This document shows, piece by piece, positions 11,601 through 23,101 of a stretch of DNA of 64,000 nt. How positions within the stretch are numbered: position 1 is the first letter of the stretch; every line of letters starts with the position of its first letter. This DNA comes from Phytophthora quininea (lineage: Eukaryota; Oomycota; Peronosporomycetes; Peronosporales; Peronosporaceae), in contig JAAVTG010000554.1 in NCBI GenBank assembly GCA_011947345.1, forward strand, positions 1,860,001-1,924,000. The letters run 5' to 3'. The position numbers and the translations under genes were made by a program. The notes below the pieces were generated by a model. That model did no database searches. It was not told the DNA's origin and saw only the letters and a program-made list of their open reading frames with translations.

Positions 11601-11944
11601 TCGTCCATATCTCCACTCAATAAACGATTTAGCTCGTTCATCTGCTCAGCTGTCGACGGTCTCCTCCCACGACCCCCAGTCATAGCCAATGCACTAGAAG
11701 TAGTAGCAGGTTCGGTCTCACCTTCATTTGCCATTGACGGACGGGTCCACTGGGTTTCCATCGTTTCAGCGTTTAAATAATACACGTGACCGCTTTCGTC
11801 GTAAGCTTCGGTCCATGGTGGTGGCAACGCCAGATGCGGCGGCGGTTCCCACGACGTCTCTCCTGTGACGGAATTCCAATAGTACACTTGGCCGCTGGCC
11901 TCGTCATGTCGAACTTCCCACCCAGCTGCATCAGCGCTGTCCAT
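8654..11944 (-). CDS. Triple-WW, coiled-coil, ankyrin-repeat protein
   Basis: Large scaffold-like protein of about 1,074 residues, probably cytosolic. WW1 (about residues 8-38, WEVRHDEASGQVYYWNSVTG...W) and WW2 (about 44-72, PPWTEAYDESGHVYYLNAET...W) are intact. WW3 (about 133-160, CPWMLFVNESDGQPYYYNNS) is split by two one-base gaps, in the runs at 11489-11492 and 11470-11473; the short middle frame carries its second Trp (ECLWEAP). A low-complexity Ser/Thr/acidic middle follows, then a charged coiled coil (about 665-765) and three ankyrin repeats (about 920-1030; DSLLHIAAWNG, TPLHEACGAGH, SALHIACRGG). The last exon (8654-8739) is reached through a 68-nt intron at 8740-8807 with CTAAC branch. 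The 5' end lies next to the prefoldin-3 pseudogene. WW domains bind proline motifs; partners are unknown. Confidence 0.8.
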
Positions 11945-11984
11945 CGTTGCCCCACTGTCGATGCGTCTCCACGAACGAACAGAC

Positions 11985-12495
11985 GGATCTATTCACTGAT
12001 AACTGTGAATAGCACACTCAGTTTAGCGAGAAAAACAATAAATGAAGTGCCTCTGTGGTGATGATCTGGCCCTGCAGGATCGACAAGTCCGCTTTGATAT
12101 GGTAATACAGAACGGTCCAAGCCACAGGCAGCATCTCGCCGTCGTCCCGCTTGGCCAGCAGGTGTCGCAGCGTGTCCAGGTCCTTCTGCGTCTCTGGGGT
12201 CGCACTTGAACGACTCGCGGTTCTTCTGCAGGTTGGTCTCCATGAACTTGTACTTGCTGAACATCTGCTGCAGCGCGCCGACGAGCGACTCGATGAGGTG
12301 GTCGCCCGGAAACTGTCGACGGACTCCAATCAACAGCATATAAGATCTGGCCCCGCCAAAAAACCGAGACGCTCGCCCACCTCAACGCGCACATAATGGG
12401 CGAGCGCCCCAGCCGTATGCTGCGTAGTTTTGACTACGAATCATGGAGTTGGTGGTGCGAATGTGAGACAACTATCCGGTGGCGCTAACATCAAA
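11985..12495 (-). pseudogene. Prefoldin subunit 3 pseudogene, deleted and internally inverted
   Basis: A degraded copy of the intact prefoldin-3 gene at 23102-23917. It keeps the 3' flank (about 11998-12040), the beginning of exon 4, part of intron 3, most of exon 2 (SKYKFMETNLQKNRES is readable in pieces), a trace of intron 1 and about 70 bases of the 5' flank (about 12425-12495, ending CTATCCGGTGGCGCTAACAT as in the parent). The end of exon 2 through intron 3, and most of exon 4, are deleted. The exon 1 piece (about 12352-12418) is present in opposite orientation to the rest. Retained intron and flanking sequence show DNA-level duplication rather than retroposition. Confidence 0.85.
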
Positions 12496-12596
12496 CCCTG
12501 AAGTGACAGCTGTTCGGCTGGCACATATTGTTACCCGTGCAACTAGCGAGGATGACCCTTAAACAACAGCACCTGCACCAAAGCAGCGCGGCCTGT

Positions 12597-13177
12597 CTAT
12601 GGCACAACTAACGGTGATACTCGTAAGGGCAAGAAGAAGCTGGCGACACGCCCTGGGTCATCCAGCATCGCAACGGGAGTCGGCGCGGATGACCACAAGT
12701 CTGATCTGGAAGACAAGGCCCCAGTCCCTCCCGAAAAGGTGAGGAAGGCTCTGTCACCCGCGCAGGCGAAAGCAGCCTTGATATCAAGTCCACCTCGTAC
12801 TAGGACATCCTGGACGTAATCCAGATTAACCATTTTTGCCCAAGAGTCTGATACGACCACATGCGGAAGTTAACGTCTCGGCTCCGCAGCTTCATGTCGA
12901 GAAACAAGTCTGCTGACCCGCTGAACACTCCGGCTCGCGTACGGCTTACCCTTCCGTACGTGAGCGAGTTTATCGACTGAACGAGAAGTGGGTCCTGCGA
13001 GTTGTTGAAGGTCATCAACAACCAGCCCACCCTGTCGATGGTGCTGGTGAGCGTCTTGTCGCAGTCCAAGTCAGGAGGCGGTGATGAAGCACTTGTGGCA
13101 CAAAGACGTGAAAACGCCGCCAGAGATCCGATTCGTATTCCAATCGCTAAAACCCAGGCCTCAATTAATATCAACAA
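12597..13177 (-). pseudogene. Unrecognised coding remnant in two frames
   Basis: Two overlapping minus-strand frames (13177-12800 and 12860-12597) appear to be one sequence broken by a one-base shift near 12855: the first ends ...MKLRSRDVNFRM and the second continues VVSDSWAKMVNLDYVQDVLV. No domain recognised, no start or end supported. It lies in the repeat-rich interval and may be a gene fragment or transposon part. Confidence 0.3.
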
Positions 13178-13374
13178 CCCCTGGCACCTTGGTCTTACAA
13201 AACGATATTAGAGATGCTACAATGGCTGCAAGAACTAAATAAAACTTTGGTGATGCAGACTCCTCTCGAGGTTTTTTTCGTTAATATATAACCACGTTTT
13301 TTTTCTATTGGCAGTCATTCAATTCCTCGACCAACGCTCAGTGTTGTCTACCGGGACAAAAGAAGAGCGCCTAC

Positions 13375-13850
13375 TATTGATTTTTTCGGTGTCCTATGAA
13401 GTTTACTTGAGGAGAACTCGATCAACCTGCCGTTTGTTATTTTGTCAGATCGAGAACTAGCATGTATGAATGCTTTGGGATCCATTTTTCCTGCACCTCC
13501 TGCTATGGTCTGTCGATGGCATTTAAACCAGAATGCGTTATCACAGGTTAGAAGTGTTTTAGGCCAGATACGTATATAATCCTTTGCCAGGTCAGGATAA
13601 ATTCGAGAATACCTGGAAGACAGACGTATTCATGTTTTTTTCATCAAGCCGTGAACGCACTAAGTGAGGCAGTCTTCGAGAATCAATGTCATGTGTTGCG
13701 AATGCTTTCGCCAACATTGTCGGCATATTGGGATGAGAACCGATGGAAGCACAAAACTAAGATTGTTCGAAGCTGGACAAATACATACAAACACTTTGGA
13801 CATATCAGCTGTTGAGGGTGCCAACGCGGTCTGAAAACGGTGTATCCAAA
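13375..13850 (+). mobile_element. MULE-type transposase fragment, degenerate
   Basis: The plus strand reads PFVILSDRELACMNALGSIF then PAPPAMVCRWHLNQNALSQ (about 13429-13545), which is the second catalytic-Asp region and CRWH block of MULE transposases. After a gap, it reads VLRMLSPTLSAYWDENRW and TYKHFGH, followed in another frame by VEGANA, the usual SRVEGAHA block containing the catalytic Glu. Stops and frame changes show it is dead. A related but distinct MULE lies at 15.9-17.6 kb. Confidence 0.75.
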
Positions 13851-15387
13851 GCAGCAATAACGACCCATACATTGTGTTCAAAGTTTGCTTTCGTGGTGGG
13901 TATCTAAAGTAAGATCAATACAACCGGTTCAAACAAAAACGACCTAAAGCCGCATGTGATAAATTTGTGCAGGGTGCTGGATGTTCGGTGTAAAGACGAG
14001 CCATGACCGAAAGCCCCAAAAGTGCTCAGATAGCCAACATGTGGAAATTTATTTTGATTTTTGTATTGATTCAAATATAAGTATAGATCTTGTTTAGTCG
14101 GACCCTGCAAAACATATGTCGCCGCTAGGTTCGTTTTTGTCACAACGTTTTTGTCCGAACCGGCGGGATTGCTCTAAGAGCGGTCAGTGGTGGTGCCTCT
14201 CGCGACGCTACTATTTTTCCCTATCCCTTTCATGTGGATCGATACTCCGAAATGTGTACGCGCTAAAGTAAACCAATATCCTTTGGATGGAAGCACACAA
14301 AACTATAAGTGAAACCACATCGTACCGAGTATATACTGGAACATCTGAACGTGTCAATGGGAGGCTTTATGTACACGAACCTTTCCTAGATCAAACGGCC
14401 GACTGAAAGTGCTATCAACAGATAACGATGGCCACCGGTGGTTCTTTCCAAGCAGAGCTCCGGTTTCTGGTATTGTAATTTCTATTGTGAAATTTGTTAG
14501 ACAAAAAAACACCTTTTGAAGAAAGTTTATTTAGAACTTACATCTCATGTCGCAGGATCAACTGCAGGTTAGCTCTATAGAAAATCCAAATGTAAAAAAC
14601 GAAGCGATGCTGTTCGGGCATTTTCACTCCATTTGGACAACACTAGTGCTTTCACGCTAGAGAAACTTTCTACCTTTGCGTAATGAATGTCACAGAAAAA
14701 CTCTAGTGTCTTCTGCACAAATCTGTCTCTTTCGAATGCAATATCGATGGTTCGCTGTCGATATGTGCAAAGGTAAACCAAAGGGAAAAAGCGGTCACAT
14801 CATTTTGGATATCCAAGTGCAGACACGACATAGCCGTTGATGGCCATACCGTGCGTGCTGTCGATGTGTGAAATAGACATACAATCTGTTCGAATTTGCA
14901 CTGCGACGTAATCCTGAATAAGACATGGGCATATATTTCTGAAGAGTGAGAGATGACGATGAGGAAGAGATGATGTTGTGGAAGTTAGAAGTGATGAATT
15001 TGCAATAGTTAGGGACAACGAATGGTCCTGATAAGTCGTACTTTAGATAGGTATTATGTGGTGTTAACATACTTATGAATCTGGCTCGTCCCGACTTTTA
15101 CAGCCTCTCTGGTACGAGCCGACCTCCCCGCAGTCCTGATCCCACGTGGTATATTTAAACGTCTTCGCGTCTTGTCGGTGCTATAGGAGTAGTTCCGTCC
15201 TCGCTCGACACCTTTCCATACCAAGGTGAGCTTTTTCTTCGCAGCGGTGACAACACGGGAAGGAGGCCGGGATCAATAGCCGGGCGCCATAGCCCAGCAC
15301 TCCGGTCTCCCGCATGGCCTCTTTCCCGTTTTTGTTCAAGCTGTTGATATCATTTAGAAACACCAATACTAATTTGTGTAAGCTCTT
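13851..15387. other. Gene-poor repeat-like interval
   Basis: About 1.5 kb with only short, unsupported reading frames on both strands. Likely decayed mobile-element DNA. No ends, terminal repeats or RNA genes were identified. Confidence 0.45.
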
Positions 15388-15411
15388 TTGGTTGGTGTAC
15401 TAGAAAAGTCC

Positions 15412-15696
15412 ATGATGCTTCGCCAGTGCATTATTGTGCACACTCAAAATGCCTATGGCGACGAGTATTCGCTATGCGGATTATTCTCTATCAACAACGC
15501 TCTACAAGTGCGTGACTTCCTCGCACAGGCTGACATGGCAGAAGGCCTGAGAGCGCTCCTGCTAGGTCATGTGGGCACAGAGACGGGGGCGTTCTTGACG
15601 CACGCCCTGGAGTACCATGCAATTTCACTCAGCAGTACATATCGGCACTTCAAACGTGTTTTAGCACACAATGAAATTCTCACAACTGTAAAATGA
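15412..15696 (+). CDS. Short ORF with a possible cysteine-peptidase motif
   Basis: A 94-residue frame beginning at tandem ATG codons. It contains YGDEYSLCGLFSINNALQ, which resembles the active-site Cys region of papain-fold deubiquitinase/SUMO-protease-like proteins (Cys followed by a helix with an INNALQ-type motif). Such ORFs accompany oomycete mobile elements. The His and Asp/Asn blocks are not seen within this ORF; later sequence (15721-15915) continues in another frame with WYSKPG. It is probably the first part of the transposon whose transposase follows. The enzyme family is a guess from one motif. Confidence 0.35.
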   Translation: MMLRQCIIVHTQNAYGDEYSLCGLFSINNALQVRDFLAQADMAEGLRALLLGHVGTETGAFLTHALEYHAISLSSTYRHFKRVLAHNEILTTVK

Positions 15697-15884
15697 TCAA
15701 TAACACACAATCCTGTAGATTTGCACCCTGGAGCGTGTCTGCAGCACAGGACCGAGAGACCGGCGGCAGCGACCAATGAGAAGCCGAGATGGTATTCAAA
15801 GCCAGGGCTTGATTGTTTAAGTATGGCGCGTCCGTTGTCGAGTGTGGGCCACACACCGCGAATTAGCCTCCCTCCAGCACGAGC

Positions 15885-17608
15885 ATGCCGAAGGCGATGC
15901 CGTGGAGAGAGTTAGCCTTCCAGGCGTCTCGGGAGCAAGCCAGCCAGCTCCTGGACGGTCTCCAACAGTTCAAGCTGCCCAAGGGTCACCCCACGGCGTG
16001 CACCATGTGCTCGGATCCTCACCCCCATAACATGAAGTACCAGCTCGCTGTTTGCATTGCTGAGGACTGCAAGACAATCAATCCCGGCATGAAATGCCCG
16101 TGGCGGGGCAAGATCGTGACGTGCAGCACGTCTGAGGTCGTAACGGTCTATGATCTCGGCGAGCACAAGTCCCCACTACCGCCCCGAAACGACCACAAGA
16201 AACTGACGCGCTCTCAAAAGACTTTGCAGGACGCTGGCCAGTCAGCACACGCTACCGATGACGATTAGAATAGCTATGCGCTCCAAGTTTTCTTGATCCG
16301 AGGACAAACCCCACATTTACGGTCTATTCAGAACTTCGTGAACTATTATGCTCGATCCGAGCTCGGCAACAACGACCTCTACGATGATATTGTGGAGCTG
16401 GTGCGTTCGAGAATGTTTACCGGCAATGAAGATGACAGTTCCCCGTTTACATTCACGGATCGCGAAGATATGGAGCAACGACCTGTTGTCGGCGACGGAT
16501 CCGACACAGAACTGTTTTTGGCGGGAATTTTGACGAAAGGTTTGCTACGGCGACTGAACGGAGCTGCTGACCCGTTCATTTTCCACGTAGATGCGACATT
16601 TAAGCTATCACAAGTGGGATACCCGGTGCTTGATATGGGCATATCCGATAAATGCCGCACATTTCACTTGGTGGCACTGTGCATTGTTTCTCAACGAACG
16701 GGATCGACCTACACTCGGGCTTTTGAAGCGCTGCAGCGCGTCTACACTCGTATGACGCAGCGGAACATGAGGCTGCGGTTCGTTATGGGAGATGCAGGGG
16801 ACGGGCAATGGAGTGCGCTTGATAGTGCGTTTGGGGGCGACTCGCACTTTATTTTCCTGGTGTGCTTTTTCACGTTATTGAAAACGTGCAAGACCGAACG
16901 AAGTCCCTGCCATAGCACCTAGCTAACAAGGTGCTCCAGGACATCTACAATTTGCACTTCTGCTCGTCTGCTACCGAGTTCTACAATATGATTCACGCTG
17001 TGTTTCGTGATTGGAACCAGCGAATTGAGCTGATCGCATTTGCAGCATATTTCAAGTCGTCTTGGCTGAACGTGAGGTACTGCCGGTGGCAATGCTTTTA
17101 TACACTTCCTGGATATGCTACGACAAATAATCCTGTCGAAGAATTCAACAAGATTATCGAGAGAGACTACACAATGCACCCATTGGCGCTTCGAGCTCGC
17201 CAGCTGGCAGTTGATTTGAGGCTCTACGTAAAAGATCTGGTACCTGGGCGCGTGCAGGATGAGGTTTTCGTGGTATCTCTACCAGCACCACGGATCTACG
17301 TTCCAGCAAAGAAGAGAACCGTCGAGTATCTTGCTGTCACCGCTCAGATGGGCACCAACTACGCAAGAATGGAGTACTCTGGTGAGCCGAGGACTGGCTG
17401 GCCAGTGAATGTTGGATGTCGGTGGTGCGCATGCCACTACTGGTATAATTTCGGGGTCTGCATCCATGTGATACACGCGCTACAGGTATCCGAAGGAAAA
17501 CGCGTCCTGGTCAACAGAAACATTATACGTCGTGGTGGCAACCGTCAGTCTCACGCGACGCCAAGTGGTCGCCCACCTTTAAACAGATTCAGCCTGAGCA
17601 TGACGTAG
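15885..17608 (+). mobile_element. MULE transposase with SWIM zinc finger, broken by stops
   Basis: DNA transposon transposase in three pieces. 15885-16268 holds an N-terminal Cys/His-rich region (TACTMCSDPHPHNM... CPWRGKIVTC). 16293-16922 is in the same frame after a TAG at 16266 and carries the first two catalytic Asp blocks (FHVDATFKLS, VMGDAGDGQWSALDSAF). 16931-17608 carries NNPVEEFNKIIERDY with the catalytic Glu, and a SWIM finger CRWCACHYWYNFGVCIHVIH (CxC...CxH). The second break is a missing T in the TTTTT run at 16866-16870, followed by an in-frame TAG at about 16912. Terminal inverted repeats were not found by eye. The host-gene-like G+C content and long intact frames suggest recent activity, but this copy appears inactive. 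Confidence 0.85.
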
Positions 17609-18111
17609 TTATGAGCGTCCAGCGCCCTCAATACACAGTGTTAGCGTGTTTTGATGTGTCCGCCGCCTTCCTCTGCCGTGCTCGAGCGGTATCCGAGCGA
17701 GGGTTGTGATCCAGACGAACTTGCCAGTCCAGCAATCGCAAAATTTTGGATTCAGCGTCTTGCTCATCGATGCCCTCAATATCACATGTTACTCGAAGCA
17801 ATGCGAGTGCGTGTTCTCACCAGCGGGTGTTCGAAGCTCCAGCAACTTCAAATTGATCTCGAAGTGGCTAATCATCCGAAGGATTACAAGATGACGACAC
17901 TAGGAACAGTTTCCGACCGAGGATTCTCGAATTCATCTGCAGCATTGTCATTTCAGTGACCAAAACGACCGGCCACGGTGAAACCACATCACTACGCTAG
18001 TACAGACCTGACACAAGGTGGGGCAGTTGGTTCTTCGGTGAGCACCAAACGCTCGCTCGCAACAGCACTGCCTTGATGTCCTGCATCCGAGTCGTCCGAA
18101 TCTGGACCGCA
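17609..18111. other. Spacer between convergent transposon ORFs
   Basis: Contains a weak plus-strand frame (17651-17959) with no recognised domain. May be the end of the transposase gene or element-internal non-coding DNA. Confidence 0.35.
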
Positions 18112-18888
18112 TTAGTCGATCACTGCTATGCTGGGGCGAAAAGACAGGTCTTTGCTCATTGACATGGCGTCTGGCGTCGTTCGGCGACTTGATTCGTCTG
18201 AAATCTTTAACTGCTCGCTCGTACCTACGCCATCTTCACGTCCTGCATCCGATTCACTCTGATCACCACTGGACAAGTCAATCACGGTAGTGCTGGGCAA
18301 AGAAGACAGCTTCACGGTTGGACTAGTTGAAGGTGGCGTTTCGCCCCCAATCATTGTCCTCTCTTCATCATGTTGGTTAATTTCCTCGCTCGAACCACGT
18401 CTCAGGGCCCTAACAGCTTCGATGAAGTCAGCAATTACGTGGCGGAGCTCCTCGGCGAGAACGCTGGCCCTCGTAGGGCCATTCACAGCGGCATTCACAG
18501 CGCCATCGATCATTGTGTACGTGCGCAGCTTTCGCCAGAGCGCATACGGGTGCTTGAAGCGGTTGCCGAACCGGTCGTACACCAACTTCACGAGGTTCGT
18601 CAACGGGAGGGGCTCCTCAGTGTCCAGGTGCACGGGGAATTCACTGTCTTCGTGGTGAGCTATGCGAAGTACTCGGGCCTGTCTAAAGCCCTTCTTGTCT
18701 CCGCTTACACAGGCTCGCGAGCAGTACTCAATGATGTCGCCCGCATAGAGAGACGCCGGCGGCAGCTCGTGACGGCTCAGCCCCACCATTTCCTCGCAGG
18801 CAGCGCTGCAGCAAACCGCGTCTTCCAGAGGCCCCGTATCTAAATGACTGCCCACTGCAGGCCGGGCGACTAGGGTCTGCGACGTCAT
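18112..18888 (-). CDS. Hypothetical protein, possible transposon accessory ORF
   Basis: A 258-residue uninterrupted frame convergent with the MULE transposase. The N-terminal half is a compact, Cys-containing region (DAVCCSAACEEMVGLSRHEL; GDIIEYCSRACVSGDKKGFR) followed by PLPLTNLVKLVYDRFGNRFK. The C-terminal half is low-complexity Ser/Thr/Asp with a repeated short motif: SLPSTTVIDLSSGD and SFRPSIAVID both end in hydrophobic-VID, like SUMO-interacting motifs. The protein terminates right after the last one. No known family recognised. The location suggests it belongs to the mobile element, though a captured host fragment cannot be excluded. Confidence 0.5.
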   Translation of the reverse strand: MTSQTLVARPAVGSHLDTGPLEDAVCCSAACEEMVGLSRHELPPASLYAGDIIEYCSRACVSGDKKGFRQARVLRIAHHEDSEFPVHLDTEEPLPLTNLVKLVYDRFGNRFKHPYALWRKLRTYTMIDGAVNAAVNGPTRASVLAEELRHVIADFIEAVRALRRGSSEEINQHDEERTMIGGETPPSTSPTVKLSSLPSTTVIDLSSGDQSESDAGREDGVGTSEQLKISDESSRRTTPDAMSMSKDLSFRPSIAVID

Positions 18889-19789
18889 TGAGGGACGAGT
18901 GATTATGTCCTTTTGTAGCGCAATTGTACAGTGGACGGCGGCCAGTTATAGAGGGGACAGTGCCGCCCTGTCGCTCCGTTGATGTGCTGGGGGACAGTTC
19001 TGTATGTTATTCAGGCGGGTATCTGTAATCCTAATATCTCCTCCACGCCCTGCAAGGGCTTTGCAGGGGCGCAGAAAACAGCTATTTTGGATAAACGAAA
19101 GATTTTGATTGTGGTCAAGCCAAGAGTGTCGTGGGATAGCGCACGACACCTTGCACAGAGTAGGAAGAAAGCGGAGAACGGCTTGATCAGAAGGGAAGAA
19201 AAAGAAGAGTGTATTCGTTTGGTTAGAGAAGAATGGAGAGGACGCGTGGAGGTCTTACCAGCCACCCACTCAGATTATCGGGTGTGATAGTTTATCACTC
19301 ACGTCAGTAATTACGTATTATGCTAAATGGGGATTTCTCGAAGATAGTGGATATAGTTGGAATGGATACATTGACAAAGAGGATCCGCCGGATGATCTCT
19401 TGCCGTAAGTCCGATATCATCATCATTAGGCAGCGGCTCGGGCAGCAGCCTGATACCTGGCACTGTATTGCTCGGGCCTGAGCCCGGGATCGTTTCGTTT
19501 TTATCGATTTCGATACCCACTACACAATTCCTAATACTGCGGAGCATTTGTCCTCGTTTTTCGAGGTTGTGAGCGATGTCTATTCAGTCGATGACATCCC
19601 CGAACCTAAGTAGACACTTGAGAACGGTCTAAACTTTAGCTGTTTTTGTTTTTATTATCTTCTAGGTTTAAATTTAAATAAAAACAATTTCAGTTGGTAT
19701 TTATTTAATATTTGGACAGTTTTAGGTCAATATATATTCTTTTATTTATAGTATCGGATTAGTCTATATTCCCTTTTAATCTTTTATGT
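18889..19789. other. Intergenic, partly AT-rich
   Basis: No supported gene. The 19620-19790 part is strongly AT-rich and directly follows the 3' end of the Copia pol remnant, so it may hold the polypurine tract and LTR remains of that element. A duplicate LTR was not seen. Confidence 0.4.
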
Positions 19790-21290
19790 GTAAGTCAATT
19801 TTGTGCAAAGTCCATTTCGTAATTGCCTAAAGATTGGTTTTGTTAGCGACTTCGTGAATATGTCTGCTATCATATATTTTGTATTACAGTATTGCACCAT
19901 AAGTTCTTCCCTTTCAACCTATTCTTGTACGAAATAGTAGCGAATATCAATGTGTTTTTATCTAACATGCAACTCAGGATTATACCAAAGCTTATTCAAC
20001 TTTCGTTGCCTTCATAAAATGTTATAGCAGGTGGACTTTTCGTAATCCGGCTCTTTATGGATGAGCTTTAACTTTTGTTTTGTAAGCAATGGCATAACGC
20101 AATGTATTCTACTTATGTTGTAAACAGCAGTACGGTGTGATGCTTCCTAGATTGCCATGAGATTGGACTGTCGCATATTAGCGTCACGTAATCTTATTCG
20201 GATCATTGGATATCTACCGCACAGTCTGCTTAGTATGCGTCTATGTACGCTGTTAGATAGTGTTGCCGTTTATTTGCTCTAGGTTTTGCGACCCACCCAA
20301 TGTGACGCCATAGTTGCGAGTGTCATTTAGATACATGGAGCGACCTACTGCCTCTCTCCACGGGAGCGCCTTCATCTAATTATGTTTTTCTTTGAGAGCA
20401 TATATGAAAAGTCAATTTGATACTCTCATCGGTGGGTGTGGTCACAGAATGTGCATGGAGATGAGATAAGCAGTCCAGAATCGTGGTAGCGTATTTATCT
20501 TGGTGAAGGAAGGTCGATCGGTTATCGATTTCATACAATTGATCAGCTAAGAATGAACTGAGCCTCTTCTACGTCATACATTTGAAAACGCCGTTTGAGC
20601 ACTTTTTTGCAGTTGGTCGCGGCAAATATGGGAGCGGTGATGAGGAAATCATCCACATATACACCAAGACATAACCAAATGTGCCGTCAATTGTATCCAC
20701 GAAAACACATTGGTCCGTAACTTTTGATGAGGAATGCACTCAGGGTGACGTACCAAATTTGTGGAGATTGTTTGAGGGCGTAGAGTGTTTTCTGTAGCTT
20801 ACACACGAGACGTTCTTTGCCACGAACAGTGAATCCTTCCAGCTGTACCGTGTAGATGTCTTCATCAAGAAAACCATTGAAGAAGAATGTTTTGACGTCC
20901 ATTTGGTGGATTTCTATGTCAAGTAGAGCTGCAATAGTAAAAAATTGATAATGCGAAGTACCTCCATGTTGATGACAGGGGATACTATTTCACCATAGTA
21001 AGTTCCATATTTTTAATGATTAATCGTGCTTTATAACGATCGATGCCGCCGGAGTGCAACAGCTTGGCGACTAATACCCAGTGGTTTTGGAGTGCACGTT
21101 GGCCTTTTGGTAATTATGTAAGGATCAATGTCTTATTATCCATTAAGGACTTGTGCTCGAAACGAGGGGCTAGTTTCCATTGCCCGAATTCTGGTAGGCG
21201 CATTGCCTTTTTGTACATCGCTTTGGTTAATGGAAGTTGCCGTATTGAGAAATATCATCACAAACTGAGATCCGAAGGATGCTTTCAATG
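19790..21290 (-). mobile_element. Ty1/Copia retrotransposon pol remnant
   Basis: Minus-strand pol sequence with many stops and shifts, in the expected order. The start of RT is seen as DRYKARLI (about 21040) and VSPVINMEVLRI (about 20960). The RT core is the open piece 20902-20687, MDVKTFFFNGFLDEDIYTVQ followed by KLQKTLYALKQSPQIW. RNase H follows with PWREAVGRSMYLNDTRNYG (about 20390) and VEYIAL (about 20110). The C-terminus reads KHIDIRYYFVQE and MIADIFTKSL (about 19900). The YVDD box is not clear. An old, inactive copy. Upstream gag and integrase are not identified, although 21500-21700 could be the polar integrase-RT linker. Confidence 0.88.
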
Positions 21291-22446
21291 ACGTGTGGCT
21301 AATTTAGATCGGGTCAACTCCAACGTTCGAGTGCAAACATCATTTTGCTGCAAAAATATCATCCAAATACTTGCGGGTTCATATACCCCCATTTGATCTC
21401 GATCCACGCCAACTAACGAAGGTAACTTTCACGTTAAGCGAAATGTATTGCGTGCAATGCGGTAGCTTGAGCCTGAGCTTCGGTGCTGTGGAAATTGATA
21501 CACATCATTCAATCATTACCGGTACCCATCGCTACCACCGGAATGCTATCCCTCCCCGTAGCGTCGCCGTCCCCACTGGAAACTTCCTCTAGGCTGGCGT
21601 CGTCCTCCATACTGGCAACGTCCTCTGTTTGGTCACCACTCTCCACGCTTGTGTCGTACTTCCAGCAAGGTCCTCCCCACTGTTGGTGGAAACCCATCGA
21701 TAACTTCGTCAATCTTCACTTGATGGCGACACTTTCTGTGTTGCTATATACACCAACTAGAGCGGTCATCGTGCCAGGCAAGCTGAATGAAAACAGTCGA
21801 CTAAGTATCCTCTAGAGGCGTTAAGATGGTCAACTTTAGATATCTTGATTTTTGGACTGACGCTAATCCGTTGAACCATAAAGAGGGCCCAGCACTTATC
21901 CCCATTTCTCGTCTGATTGCAGACATAGCGTGCTTCAAATTGACCAGTATGCAGATGAAATATCTACAGATACGTTTTGGCTTTCTCGATTGACGTGGAG
22001 GCCTCTAGAGGAGGCCTGGCTTCAGCCGGTTTCATCGGATAAATGGCATTCTGAGCCTCAGTGTCAATGCCACTGCATCGTATGGAGATAGTTTTGCTTC
22101 TCTATGTAGTGATACCTTTAGTGCTGCGAGGGCACTACAAGTCTGCCCGGTGCTGGGGAGCTTTTGTGGCGATTCACGTTAATTTGCTATGATTTATGTA
22201 ATTTCCTATGAGCGACTGAAAAGTACTATCTTAGCGATCAGTGTTTGAAATTCGTTTGCTTGGGGTGACCATCGTTATTAATACATGTATGATGCCGAGT
22301 ATGGAATGTGGATACTAGCAAAAGCTGGCAAACAAAGCATGAGGAGGGCCACGAGTGACAAAACACGACCATCGGCATTCATCCGAACCTTTGTCCTAGC
22401 ACCATCGTCCACCGCTCACATGAATAGCTGACGCATATCCTTTCCT
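21291..22446. other. Gene-poor interval after the Copia remnant
   Basis: No supported gene. A minus-strand frame at 21712-21509, rich in Asp/Glu/Ser (SVESGDQTEDVASMEDDASL), may be the acidic linker of the Copia polyprotein. The remainder shows nothing recognisable. Confidence 0.35.
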
Positions 22447-22820
22447 CTGGTGCGGTTCATCGGCTCTAGTATCCCAATCCCCAAGAAGGCCAGCGCAAAA
22501 ACGTTAGCGTCTCACGACACTCCTTTCAGCGCTTCTTGCGTAAAGCGGGTCGTTTTGAGATGCACAAGGAGGATCATGACATGGGCGGCATGGTCTTCGT
22601 CATCTCTCAGCGTCAAGGCCGTGTGGCCGAACAACGAGATCCCATGCACCACAACAAATGCAATGATGCCGCTCGCCAAAAGTAGCACTGGTAATGTTCG
22701 GCGGCTGAACACAGAGCCATTGCGGCGAGCTACTCGGTGGCATGGCATTCGCTGCTAGGACTAACTCACAGAAGTCCCAGTTGATAAGCATCTGCGGAGA
22801 TCGGGGTGTTATTCTCAACC
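22447..22820 (-). pseudogene. Multi-pass membrane protein relic
   Basis: Minus-strand frame with hydrophobic segments (RTLPVLLLASGIIAFVVVHG; VFALAFLGIGILEPM) interrupted by one TGA (about 22512) in the same frame, then continuing to a natural stop near 22420. Another frame upstream reads MLINWDFCELVLAANAMPPS. Looks like the end of a transporter-like gene that has decayed. Family not recognised. Confidence 0.35.
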
Positions 22821-23101
22821 AAAGCCCGAACGCGCAAAGTTCCTATCACACTCGTGCACTCCATCTTTCTGTCGGCTGGGACTTTTTGCAATGCAACAGC
22901 TCGTGCCATCAAGTCAAAGGCTTTATTGTTCCTCCACTGATCTCGACATGCTTACAAGACTGTGGATAGCACATCTAGTTTAGCAAGAAAAAGCGTAAAT
23001 GAAAGTCAAGACCACGATCAAGAATCGACCAACAAGATGGATATTTCGATCGAGCAATTGAATCGACAAAACAGCAGCGAGCTGCACTGAACGTGGCAAT
23101 C

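Noticed and set aside
16293..17608. MULE transposase as a domesticated host gene
   Set aside because: It contains two in-frame TAG codons besides the run error, and lies in repeat-rich surroundings.
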